Positions 48,101 to 59,364 of a stretch of 64,000 nt of DNA are shown here, in pieces (position 1 is the first letter of the stretch; the number at the start of each line of letters is the position of its first letter). The notes under the pieces were generated by a model, which did no database searches, was not told the DNA's origin, and saw only the letters and a program-made list of their open reading frames with translations. Location of the stretch: contig OZ234496.1 of NCBI GenBank assembly GCA_965153455.1, positions 4,163,207 through 4,227,206 on the forward strand, given 5' to 3'. The translations under genes were made by a program, and so were the position numbers. The DNA is from Sphagnum compactum. Its lineage: Eukaryota; Bryophyta; Sphagnopsida; Sphagnales.

Positions 48101-51100
48101 ACATTGAAGACTGCACACCAATGTTTGCCCACTGCAAAGAAGCTGGACCTACAGACCCACTTATTGGAGTCCGTGCAATTGTTGCCATGAGAAATGGCAT
48201 GGAACCTTGACGACTACCAAAAACTCGGCTCCGCTCTTCATTACCAGAAGGATTTCCGTCCACTCCTAGTCCACTGGGTGTACCCTCAGCAGACCATCTT
48301 TCATTCAAAGGGACAGAATAAAGTGGAATTCCTTCGGAGGATCCATCATAGTTTGAATAGAACCCAGCTCCAACACCCGCAGCAAAACCAATTGCTGAAC
48401 CTTGAAGTTTTTCAGTGTTTTCCACCTCCCAGTTGTGCATCCGGGTCTGCATGGTGCTTGACAAGTTACGAATGTACCCTTCCATGGCCTTCATCTTCTC
48501 TCCATCCTCACCTTCAGACACCCCAGCAGAAGGTTTCTCAAAGTTTGGAATTTGGATTACTGAAACTGGAGCTCGTCTGGCTCCATTCATGGGTACACTT
48601 TGCGAGAGATCCCTGGTTCCCACTGGAGAGATTCTACCATCTCGGTCAGGCTTTCGTCTTTCCCTAGCAGACCTGTTGGAGATGATCCCTACCTCCAGTG
48701 GCTGCTGAATGGGAGCAACTTGCTGGCCTTTAGATTTTTGAGTACCATGCTTAGTAGCTGTAGTTTCTCTCTCTGTTTGAAGCAGCATAACATCACTCAA
48801 CACACGATTGAAAACCTCTCGTGGAACTGGTGGTTTGAGGCATGCAAGAAGGGCCACCTCAGAGCACAGGGATGCAGGCTCACGTCGCAAGAAAGGCCTG
48901 AGAATTGGAGATAAGAAAGCATAAGAATCGGCCGGCTCCAGATTGGCACTTGTTGCAGCAACCAAAGTTATGGCTGCCCGCCTCACCCACTCACTTGGGT
49001 GGCACAAAAGAGGGGAAGCACGCTTCACAGCTTCCAGTAACACTCTCTTACGTAGGAGCCGATGTGTGCAAAGTGCTGCCAGGCATTCCATTGCATTCAC
49101 AATCACTGTCTCTTCAACATCATTGAGAGCTTGTTCAATACAAGGAAGCAAGTACGCTTCCAGACTCATCTGCCCAACAAATAAGCACACATGAACTATG
49201 TGCTCAAAGAAAACTGCACGCAACTGTTCATCACGGTCATTCAAGAAGGCAGGCAATATTGGCAACAAGAAATCATTGCTGTGACGTGGCCCAAAGAATT
49301 GACAAAGTGAGCCAACATGCTGAAGCAGAGCTCTCCGGATGGTAGGTGTCTGCTTTTGCCCCATCACCAGCTCTTGTATGACACGTGCAATCGTATCACG
49401 CAGGTGGGCTAATTCCACCTCCATGCGGCCCCCCAGGTGCCCTGTCAGACCTGCTCCGGCAGACACCTGTTCAAAAGATGCAAACCCAATTTCTTTAATT
49501 GAATGATGCAAGAGCAACCTTAAGCCTCAGTCATGTGTCAACATTGCTGGATGATTCAACAACCTCCAGCTTCATGTGCCTTGTACTCAGATGCAGTGGT
49601 AAAGAGGGTGAGGATGCAGATGCATATTAACACACCACAAGGAAGAACAAGATCCTGAAGCAGAAGAGAGATAAAACAACTGTACAGCATCCATGTAAGA
49701 AGACAAAGAAGAGGGTGAAAATGAGCATTCACCGCTGCCTTGGTGGAACCAGGTCTTCTCTCAAGAGAAGTCCCTTTCATCCGTGCCTGATTGCTTGACA
49801 CATCTGAAGAAGTTCCAGTCTCATTCACATCCTGTGAGCGCATCATGAATCGATATGATGTCCCAGCAATCTTGTGGATGTTAGCAGCATATGCAATCCG
49901 AACACTTTCCTCAGTATCATCAGGTAGCAGGGAAAGCAATGGAAGAATGTACTCAGGAAATATCTTTGCATCACTGGGTGGGAAGATCTGCACCATGGAT
50001 AGTACATTGCAAAGCGTCTGGAGCGCTGCACAACGCACAATTGCTGCCGAGTCTGACAATAAAGCTACAACATATGGGATGACAAGCTGGAGACGAGCAT
50101 CATCATCTATGAAGAGAGATGAATCATGCAGCAACTGGATAGCACCTCGCCTTGCTTGATGAAGCTTGACATTCCGCAAGCATGCACATAACAGGGATGC
50201 AATCAGTACCATGCCTTCACACTTCTGGGCCTGCTCGTCACCTCCATCTGAAGACAGATCTGAGACTGTCAATGCCTCCAGTGAGTTTTCAACTGTCTCT
50301 GAGAGCAGTTGTTTCTCAAAATTTGGAGGAGATGCTAGTGCTGGTTGACAGGGTCTCCGACGCCGGCACCGTATCCACCGCTTTTGCCTCCAGACACAAT
50401 CTGGAGTACAGGTAGCTGACCATCCTCGGGCCACTGAAGCAGCATGCTTGAGATTACCCTCATTGGATTTCAGACCAGCACCTCCTTCAGTCTTAGAGCC
50501 AGCAGTCACATCAAGCTCTGAATCTCCAACACTCATCTTGCGGTATTTCCAGCCATCCTCATCAGCTCCCCCACCTGAGAATATCCCATAACAACAGAGA
50601 CACTGAGACACACATTCTGAGCTCATTTAGGGTGGGATTATGACACTTGCATTTTATCCAAGGGTAGGTATAGGATGAGAAACCATGTAACAAAACATAA
50701 AACTGGCCCTCTGGGAGCCTACATACCACTATTGGCCCAACTGGAGTCAACTTCCCAGTCCCCATCCCATCTCCATCCACCATCTGGAGGGAGAGTGATC
50801 TCCTCTTTGCGGCGCCCTGAGCCTGCTGTTCCATAATTCACCACAGTTGCTTCACCATTGTGAAATAGGCGCTCGCTGAAAACTCCCCCAGCTTCCCTCA
50901 TCTGGTTTTCATAGACCTGAGAAGTGTGACAACAGAGGCACCCCAACTCAAAAGAAAGACACAACAACTTTCATTTTGGCTAGATACTCCTTTAACAAGC
51001 TGCTTTTTGGTCATAACTTATAATTAAGGATCCAGGTCTGCTAAAGACATGACCAACTTACCTCCTCTGTGACAACTTCTTCAACAGCTGAAGCTGCTTC

Positions 51101-54100
51101 TGCAATAGCCACAGCTGCAGCTTTGACACGATGCAATGACACCGATGCTAATGACCGCGCCTGACCTTCCAGGAGGTGGTGTTGTCTTGGGTCCTCCATT
51201 GAAGGAGTTTGATCTACTTTGAACTCTTCAGCAGGACATGGTTCCTTTTCTTGTGAAGGTGACAAAGAGAGCCCTTTTGGAGACACCAGATCAGCAATAC
51301 CCCCTACCTCTCGGGACTTCCTCTTCTGTAAATCAACCAGCATTTGCTTGCGGATCTCTGGGAATGCCCCTTGTGTGACAGCCACCTTTCAGCAAACAAT
51401 GCAATTCTTAGAATGCTAACACCAAGGAAAGCACACATCAGGTTCAGAGTTCAAAGAGTCCATGGACTGGAGAGAAAGATCCACATCAAATTGCATGCAG
51501 CGCTTACTCTTGTGTCAGTGTCAAGAGGGACAAGGCATGAGAAGAAGTTGTGCAAGAGAGGTGAAAAGTATGCTGGAAAAACTGTTGGGGTCCACATTTG
51601 AAGGTACTCCTCTGCTGATAGTCGGGTTTCCTCATTCAGTTGGATCATGTGCATAATCATCTCCCGGACTTCCATATCAGGAATCTGCTTCAAGCATAGC
51701 AGAAATCATGTGAATACACACCAGCTCACATCTGTTCTCAGGAGAAATTTATAACAAAAGAGAAGTCGTAAGGTGCCTAATGTGAATACAGTGGAGACAT
51801 TAGGCACCTTAAAAATTCTCCACAAACTTTTCTTTTCACTGAGAAAGCACAAATCTTAATCATTGACACAAACATCGAGAGAAAGGGAGAGAATTTGTAT
51901 AATGGACCTTTTCAAGCGAGGGTCGTGGATCATACTGCCCTCTGCGATATGCAAGCAACTGAGACAAATCGAACAGTGCTTTCCCTTCCAGAAACATCTC
52001 CCCTATCACGCACCTATTGTCAGCCAGATGCACAGGTCTATTTCACACAGGGGCTTCATGGACCTTGCAAGTATAGGTATTCTAGTTGCTGAATGGAAAC
52101 ATGTGCTAACACAACAGCCAGAAATCCTTTCTGGACATATTAGCAGCAAATAAATCAACCTCAAAGCTTGACACAATCTTTCATGACTATTGCTGCAACT
52201 GCCAAACCTAAATTGATATATAACTACACAACAACTCTTTTTATCTTTCAGGAGTGCTTGTAGAAAACAAGGGTATATTGGTATATACTACACAAAACTG
52301 GGTATATTGTCTCTGTAAGGTATTGCTTTCAAAACCACCTGAAAGCTAATTGTTTTTCACCCTGTGTACTCAGGAGAGTGTGTTTACCCAAGAGAGAAAA
52401 TGTCCATGGCTGGCTTCAAAGGTGCATCTGCGGTTGCAAGCATGTCAATGTTTGGCTCGTAGAACCGCTGCATGAATCAGAAAGAACTTTGGATAAGCTG
52501 GAACTCATTCTGAGACCTCAAACAATCTTCTCTCTCATATGCTCAGAAGTTTCAAGTTTTAACCACACATCTACCAAACTGGAACTGTCAAATGTCAAGT
52601 ATGAAAGTGGAAGCAGTGTGTTAAGTGAAAAAAGGAATTTTAGGTAGCTTACAAGCACAAGAAAAGGAAGCCAGTAAGTTATACAAGTGGGAAGCCAATT
52701 TATGTGCATGTTGGAAAAAGGGAAAGCAAAGAGTTTTTGTTTCAATTAGCAACATTTACAGCTACAAAATTTGGGCAGAAAGAACAAAAACATGAAAGGC
52801 AGACCTCAGGTGCAAGATAGCAGCGGCGCCGTCCACCTGTGTCGAAAAAGAAGGAGAAGTCAGCAGGATTGTCCACAGGTAAATATGTCGGCTTCAGTGA
52901 TCCATAAAAGTCCGCAAGGTAGACCCAGTTCCATGACGTCACCAGTACATTCTCACACTTGATATCTCCTGCCAGAGTTACCCTTGTTTAGCAATTATTT
53001 CTTCGTCCACAGGGCAGCTAAGAATTTTCCCACTCTAATGCACACAACAACTTAGAGACTGCTTCTGCATTGATCTAGTTGTTGCACATCTGTAGATGCA
53101 ACTACAAAGACAGAAATCTTTCACCATGGAACCCAACAAAAGTATGATTGAAAATCTTACCATGGTATATCCCACGTTCATGACTTTGCTTCAACGCATG
53201 CAGAAGCTGCAAGAAAAATGCGTAGAAAATCTCAACAATTTTCCAGGAACATGATCTATGACACTTCTGGCCAACCACATTGAGAAATCAAAAAACTGAA
53301 GGGTGAAAAGCTTACTCATGTAAGAAAACATGAGAAATTAGTACCCATCATGAGTGATTAGTACTCAACTTGTGTCCTTACAGTCAGAGAGCAGAAGGTG
53401 CTCAAAGAGTTCATTTCATTTTCCTACAGGATTTCGGGGTTCATCCACCTTATAGCTTGAACACAGGATGACTTTCCCTGGTTTGCTAAATACCAGTGTG
53501 ACTTTCCCTGCCTCCCTCTTATAAGCTCACCATCAGTGACTACTTTGCTGGAGAAATATTGCCTTTAAAGAATCACCATTTACACCCACACAATAAGCAA
53601 ACTTTCCTGGTGGGTTTTGAGGTTCTAGTACGTTGATTTTAAGATTTGAAAAGGATATTTGTACCTGAAAGGCAAGCCATTTTTTCTCAATGACACTTAG
53701 AAACGGTCGAGTGCTGATACGATCGTGCAAATTACTGAAAAAGTATTGCCGTAGCAGGTATGCCGCCTTGTCTGTCTCCAGCCAATACTGAAACACAGTG
53801 CAAGGGAAAACCAATTTATTCAAACTTCTTATCTCTGAGAAGTAAACTTGATGGTAGGATTCAGAATTACTTGCAAAAACAAGCAATGAATTGCTTACTT
53901 GGAAGGGCCAAACATGTGAATGTTCAATGTCCTTGAGTTTCTCACGAATCTCATGTAGCTTTCTCTCATACTCCTGCACAGTTCCATGCAATATGGAGGT
54001 TGAGGCAAACTGTCCTATATCAAGAGAAATATTTGGGCATGTCTACATTAGATACATTTGTGCAAGAGATAGGAAAGGAACACTTCATGGGAAAAGAACA

Positions 54101-54548
54101 GTGTATTGCTCCAAAAAGAATACAATCTATTTAGAAAAGTGAATGAAACAACACAAAAAAGAGTACAATCTACTGAGGAAAGTGAAAGACACAACATAAA
54201 CGAGATCGCTGAGAAGCCTGTAGATCAGCACAGTGGAAAGAAAACCTGATTACTAAGGTCAGAGTGAGAGAGAGAGAGAAGAGAACTTGGGGAAATCTGT
54301 AAAGCTGTGGAAGAGACAGGGGGTAGAGAGCACAATTAGTGGAGAAAGACCTTGAGATCAATAAATTCACCACGTTTGAAGTACACTTTAACCAGCAGGA
54401 GGCCTTCATCATGCACACATTGAACAGATTTCAGGAATCGTCCACCACCAAGTGTCTCCTTCAACACCAAATTGTATGAGGAGGGGAGATCATGCAGATA
54501 GTACTCTGATGCCGACACCTGCGTTGTGCGTGCTAGCTTGTTACCCAT
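45162..54548 (-). CDS. VPS15: VPS15 / PI3K regulatory subunit 4, 16 exons, 1791 aa
   Basis: Exons in order: 54548-54351, 53973-53899, 53787-53665, 53206-53161, 52968-52805, 52467-52388, 52013-51908, 51684-51508, 51385-51062, 50916-50727, 50574-49733, 49466-47157, 46883-46710, 46329-46052, 45599-45494, 45344-45162. The frame is open for 5376 nt. VPS15 anchors and regulates the class III PI3-kinase VPS34 on endosomes and autophagosomes. The N-terminus [10 protein letters not shown] carries the myristoylation Gly2. The kinase-like domain (about 27-310) has [19 protein letters not shown], the loop HGDIKCEN and LADF in place of DFG. HEAT repeats cover about 600-1000 (for example [20 protein letters not shown] and [18 protein letters not shown]). 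Seven-bladed WD40 repeats fill about 1347-1791 ([21 protein letters not shown], ending [15 protein letters not shown]). It is longer than the Arabidopsis protein (1494 aa), mainly through variable stretches in 360-560 and 1000-1346. The first choice of start is MGNK and not the upstream in-frame ATG at 54554, because of the myristoylation motif. Confidence 0.96.
51770..51810. repeat. 14-bp perfect hairpin in a VPS15 intron
   Basis: AAGGTGCCTAATGT (51770-51783) and its exact inverse complement (51797-51810) flank a 13-base loop. It lies in the intron between VPS15 exons 7 and 8. Confidence 0.75.
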
Positions 54549-55060
54549 CCTCAAACCCTAATTCCTAAAACCCTGCACCCGCAAATACAGATTCATCAGT
54601 ATCTATGTGTGAGTATTGCAAAATCAATCCTTTTAACAAAACAAATTGGTGCAAAACCTTCAATTTGTGGTATTTGTTAACACCTTAACTGCAAAACTCA
54701 GAGTTCAGGAAATTCACGTTTAACCTTGCAATGGATCATGAAAAGCTCAGAGTTAGAGCTTCACACGATTCTTCATGAAAAGCTCAGAATTGGTGCTTCA
54801 CATGAACTCTGCGATGGATCATGAAGAGCTCAGAATTGGAGCTTTACATGAAGTTTGCAATGGATCATGAAGAGCTCAGAATCAAAGCTTGAAATGGACT
54901 TCCCAATGGATTGTAAAGGGCTCAGAATAGGAGCTTCTGTATGACAATGTTTCATAGAACCTCTGTCCCCCAAGAAAGCTGAGAATCATCACTGTCTGTG
55001 ATCAATCACAAAAACAGAGTTGCTGCTGTGGCAATTTACAAATGGTTGTACTAAGTTAGC
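54549..55060 (-). promoter_or_regulatory. VPS15 5' leader/promoter with telo-box and 55-bp repeats
   Basis: Reading towards the gene, TTAGGGTTT (54552-54560) sits four bases before the MGNK start codon, which makes it part of the 5' leader or translation-start context. Upstream, 54720-54930 holds about four diverged copies of a unit of about 55 bases containing ATGGATCATGAARAGCTCAGA and GGAGCTT. Confidence 0.5.
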
Positions 55061-55066
55061 CTGCTG

Positions 55067-55275
55067 CAAACCATCACTGAAGCTCTCAAGCTTTGCAAAC
55101 CATCACTGAAACCCTCAAACTTTACAAGCCATCACTGAAGCTCTCAAGCTTTCCAAACCATCACTGAAGCTCTCAAGCTTTACAAACCATCACTGAAGCT
55201 CTCAAGCTTTGCAAACAATTACTGAACCTCTCAAGCTTTGCAAACCGTCTCTGAAGCTCTTAGGCTTTGAGCTTG
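55067..55275. repeat. 30-bp tandem repeat, about 7 copies
   Basis: Units of the form CAAACCATCACTGAAGCTCT and CAAGCTTTG follow head to tail at 29-30-base spacing with few changes. The array lies 520-730 bases upstream of the VPS15 ATG, probably in or near its promoter. Each unit contains AAGCTCTCAAGCTTT, with an internal AAGCTT. Confidence 0.9.
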
Positions 55276-56430
55276 ATAGAACTAGCAGATTTGGTGATGC
55301 TACAATATGGGAATAAAAATGCCAGAACAAGGAGAATCTGGAGCGTCAGAAAACGACCAAATTCTCGAATCCACCCCCACCAAAACAACACTTCGCTTAC
55401 CACGGCATCCAGGGTTCTTCAGATACTCGAAAACAAAGCAGAGAATTGTTCTGAGAGGTTCTTTCTCGCACCTGTTATTCTTTCTTCCTCTTTGTCTGCA
55501 AAGCACGAGGACTGATTTCTCCTCGCTCTCCAGATTTCAATCCCCGTAGCCATTTATTGTTAAAAGAAGCTCCGCTTTTGCTACGACCGCAAAATCCAAC
55601 CAACGGCAGCGGCAAAAGGAAACAAGCCGAGTGAGTTTCTCAAAGAAAATCGCTGGATTCCTCTAACCCTAATTCTCCGCTTTCTTCCCCACCAAGCTCC
55701 GACCAAAGCGCAAGCAAAGCTCCAAACCTTAATCACACACACACAAACAAAAATCCATCCTCATCTCTCGCACAATTCTCGATCAAACATTTGCGATGGA
55801 TTTCCCCTTTCCACAGAGTTGGAAGCTTTGAAATCTTCACCTGGGAGAGAGAGCAACTGAGCTCTCCATCCGTGTGTTGATGATGCCGCAGCAAACCCTA
55901 GACACTTGAAACCCTCGACACCATAGCTACCAAAACACAAACAGATCTCTTCACTCAAGCATCTTCCTATTCTTCTTCTTCACAGTTTACGCAAATGGAT
56001 TCCAACATGGTGGGCTTTCCTGGTGCACATGCATTCCTGTAAATTTCTTCCAACTCCTGATTGCTTTGCTTCTTCCACAATCAACTGGTAAGTGTCTTAC
56101 GACAAACAACAAAACAAATCTGCCACCAACACGTGATGCTCTTATTATCCTACTCCCAGGTGTTGTGTACATGGAAAGTTTCGTGCAGGAAAGCTGGGGT
56201 GAGGTTTTGTGGGATGTTGCGAGGAATTTTAGTGTGAATGCGAATGGAGAATCTGCACATAAAGGGGTTGCAAATCACAGAATTGTCTTTCATTGGAACT
56301 ACAATTTGACACGAAGGAAGCTGCTGCAAAGGCCGATGCCGAAAGTCTACCTTCGGTATCGTGTGTATGTGTGTGTGTGTGTGTGTCTCTCTCTCTCTAG
56401 GTTTTTTCTTCTCTGGTGCTTTTGTAGAGA
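55276..56430. other. Intergenic DNA with GT/CT microsatellite
   Basis: 55.3-56.0 kb is moderately GC-rich, contains AACCCTAA telo-box-like words (55664 and about 55893) and may belong to the VPS15 promoter or 5' UTR. An uninterrupted GT run followed by a CT run ends in TAG at about 56357-56400. The open frame 56066-56503 (145 codons) spans the microsatellite and is not supported as a gene. Confidence 0.45.
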
Positions 56431-57060
56431 AGATACCTGCAGCAGATTTTCATCAGAGTCTCTCACCACAGGAACATCATCTTCCTGTCGGTTTGGAAGA
56501 TAGCTTCCGATCCTTGCAATGCATTCTCATCAGAGTCTTTTCACCATAGGCGCACCATCTTCCTTTATCTCCAGAGCCTTTGAGATTTCAGGTCAGGGAA
56601 AGTTAGCTTCCAATTCTTCAATGCGTTTTCATTATCAGAGAGTCGTTTCACCAGAGTAACACCATCTTCATCTGCAAAGCTTTTGAGCTTGGTAAGTCAT
56701 GAAGGTCTAGCTTCTAATCCTTCAATGCAATTTTTTATCAGAGTCCTTTTTTCAATGAAACACCATCTTCATCTCCAGAGTTATCTTTGGGAAGATAACT
56801 TCCAACCCTTCAATGCATTTTCATGGCAGTCTTTTCACCAAAGAAACATGGTCTTCATCTCCAGAGCTTTGAAGCTTTCAGGTCATGAAGCTGATAGCTT
56901 CCAATCCTTCAACCCATTTTTTCACTAGATTCTGTTCGTTCACCTGGAAAAACATCATTTTCAACTCCAGAAACACCATCTTCATCTCTAGAGCTTGTGA
57001 GCTTTCAGAGTCATGGAAGACAGCTTCCAATTCTTCAATGCAAAAACACCCCACAGAACA
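56430..57060. repeat. Tandem repeat of about 105-bp units, about 6 copies
   Basis: The anchor TAGCTTCCAATYCTTCAATG recurs near 56501, 56602, 56707, 56794, 56891 and 57019. Between anchors the unit reads TTTTCATCAGAGTC, TTTTCACCA, AACACCATCTTCATCTCCAG, AGCTTT and CAGGTCATGAAG. Copies differ by substitutions and by length (87-128 bases). Confidence 0.85.
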
Positions 57061-57299
57061 GATGAAATACAAAACTCCATTGAAACTGGTTCAGCAGTTT
57101 CTGATGCTCCTCTCCTACTTGATCATTAGGAGCTGAAGGGGAAAAATCAGAGCTCCATGCTGAGTTCCGAATCTCAACAAGCAATGCAATATGACAACTT
57201 TAGATTTTCAATTGTTTCCATCCAAAGATTTGGCAATCAAAACATGTGAAATTTGTTCACAGTTTTTGCACATGGATTTTGAATGTTTAAAACATGTAT

Positions 57300-58310
57300 G
57301 AAACATGTATAAGTAGGATGAAAGGAAAACTTTTTCGGATACAAACATTAGAAGCTATTGCAAGGGGTTGAAGCAATGCTTCTAGCCAAATGTATTATAG
57401 TCTACAAAAGCACTCTTCTTCAAGTTGTGATGGAAGGAATACTCTTTCATATACAAACATTAGAAGCTATTGCAAGGGGGGGAGTGAAGCAATGCTTCTT
57501 GCCAAATGTATTATAGTCTACAAAAGCACTCTTCTTCTTGTCATGATGAAAGGAAAACTTTTTCATATACAAAGATTAGAAGCTATTGCAAGGGGTTGAA
57601 GCAATGCTTCTAGCCAAATGTATTATAGTCTACAATAGCACTCTTCTTCTAGACATGGTGTCCAATTGAAAGGATAGCAAGCAATGCTCCTACCAAATGT
57701 ATTATAGTCTACAAATCCATTCTTCTTCTAGTCATGGTGTCCAATTGAAAGGATAGCAAGCAATGCTTCTAGCTAAATACATTATAATCTACAAATCCAC
57801 TCTTCTTCTAGTCATGGTGTCCAATTGAAAGGATAGCAAGCAATGCTTCTAGCCAAATCCATTATAGTCTACAAATCCACTCTTCTTCTAGTCATGGTGT
57901 CCAATTGAAAGGATAGCAAGCAATGTTGTTAGCCAAATGCATTATAATCTACATAAGCACTCTTCTAGTGGTGCCCAATTGAAAGGCTAGCAAGGAGTGT
58001 TGCTAACAAAAATGTATTGTCATATGCCAAAGTATTCTTTTGAGATGGTGTCCAATCTTAAGGTGAAACAATGTTGCTAACCAAATGTTATATGGTTCAC
58101 ATAAGCACTCTTCTAATTGGTGTCCACTTGAAAGTTGAGCAAGAAATGCTATACTAACTCCAATTGTATTATCTTTCTATCAATGCACCATTCTAGTGGT
58201 GTCCAATTGAAAGGTGAGCAAGAAATGCTACTAACTCCAATTGTATTGTCTTTCTATCAATGCACCATTCTAGTGATGTCCAATTGAAAGGTAGCCAAAT
58301 GTTAACTTTG
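57300..58310. repeat. Composite satellite: 118-bp units followed by about 80-bp units
   Basis: 57300-57650 has about three units of 115-120 bases containing ATACAAACATTAGAAGCTAT, TGCAAGGGGTTGAAGCAATG and CAAATGTATTATAGTCTACA. 57640-58310 has about eight or nine units of 62-83 bases containing CATGGTGTCCAATTGAAAGG, ATAGCAAGCAATGC and again the CAAATGTATTATAGTCTACA block. The two unit types share that last block, so one probably arose from the other by replacement of its first half. Copies decay towards the right end. Confidence 0.85.
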
Positions 58311-58330
58311 TTTTTGGTTTAATAGAAATC

Positions 58331-59364
58331 TTCATAGGGTATACACATTGGTATTCTACCATTTAAACATTTGCAAGGATTATAAATTATTTTTTTAAGT
58401 ATTGAAAATAATAATTATTTGAATTACATACATATATGTGTGTGTATATTAGAACCATGTGGTCACGGAAAAGACTTTGAATTTATGGAATGTACTATAA
58501 TAGTTAAATAAATTTTTGAATTCTAATTGAAGCTTCAATTTGAAAATGGGAGGAAAAAAATAATGAATAATGGGAAAGGAAATGGAGGTTTTTTCAATTT
58601 AATAAAATCCTCGCACAACCTTCCCCCCCCCCCTTTTTTATTTCTCTCATATGTTCCCATGTAATTTTTCATAATTCATCATTATTTATATCAATATCAA
58701 TTTTGATTTTATTATGTAACATGGACATGAAAAGACACATAACCATTTCTATTTTCAAAAAAATAATTATATTAAAATAATTATATATTTTTAACCACTG
58801 ACTTTAACGCAATGGAATGGGGAAGCCAGTGCCCATTATGTAGCGTATTAAGGCGCTCGGTACCTACTGTGCTGGCCACGGCCGGCTTATTACGCAGCGT
58901 AATGGGCAGATCTGCTTTGCACAGTATAAGCAGGTCGGGACCAAGTCGTGCGTGCGTGCGTTCGTGTGCGCTTTGCTTTGCTTTGCTTTGCTCGCCATCC
59001 CCTTCTGTCTCTTCTATTTGTAGCATCGGTTTTCCTCGCTGCTTCTCTTGCATCAAAAAAAGAAAAAAATGGCGCGAATGAGGATCCTGAAAAGCTGGGA
59101 TTCTCTTCTTCCCTCGCATGCTTTTATTATAACCATTAGCTCCATGAACTGCCTCGTATCCAATGCTCTTGATCCTGGAATAACCACAAACGAGCGGGAA
59201 GAAGACATGTTGGCTTCTTCTTCTTCCTCCGTCAAGAAATGCACGCCGCCATACAACACCAATATTATTGTGGCTTTCAACAATAACAACAGCAGCAATA
59301 TGGAGGTGCTTCTCGTACTCTTCTTCTGTCGCAAATCTCTCCTTTTATATCCTCCTCTGGTATC
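58331..59364 (+). promoter_or_regulatory. Promoter and 5' UTR region of the MSL gene
   Basis: 58.33-58.8 kb is AT-rich with a C run (58623-58633). From 58.8 kb the DNA becomes CpG-rich. An imperfect inverted repeat (16 of 19) spans 58831-58905, with arms CCCATTATGTAGCGTA and TACGCAGCGTAATGGG around a centre containing GGCCACGGCCGG. It is followed by a GTGC-type repeat (about 58946-58968) and four copies of CTTTG (58972-58992), resembling plant core-promoter pyrimidine tracts. The exact start of transcription is unknown. Confidence 0.45.

Noticed and set aside
55067-55275. 30-bp repeat considered as a CRISPR array
   Set aside because: The units are directly adjacent without unique spacers, and the host is a plant nuclear genome.
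56066-56503. 145-codon open frame in the VPS15-MSL spacer
   Set aside because: It crosses a GT/CT microsatellite and a tandem repeat, and no domain is visible.
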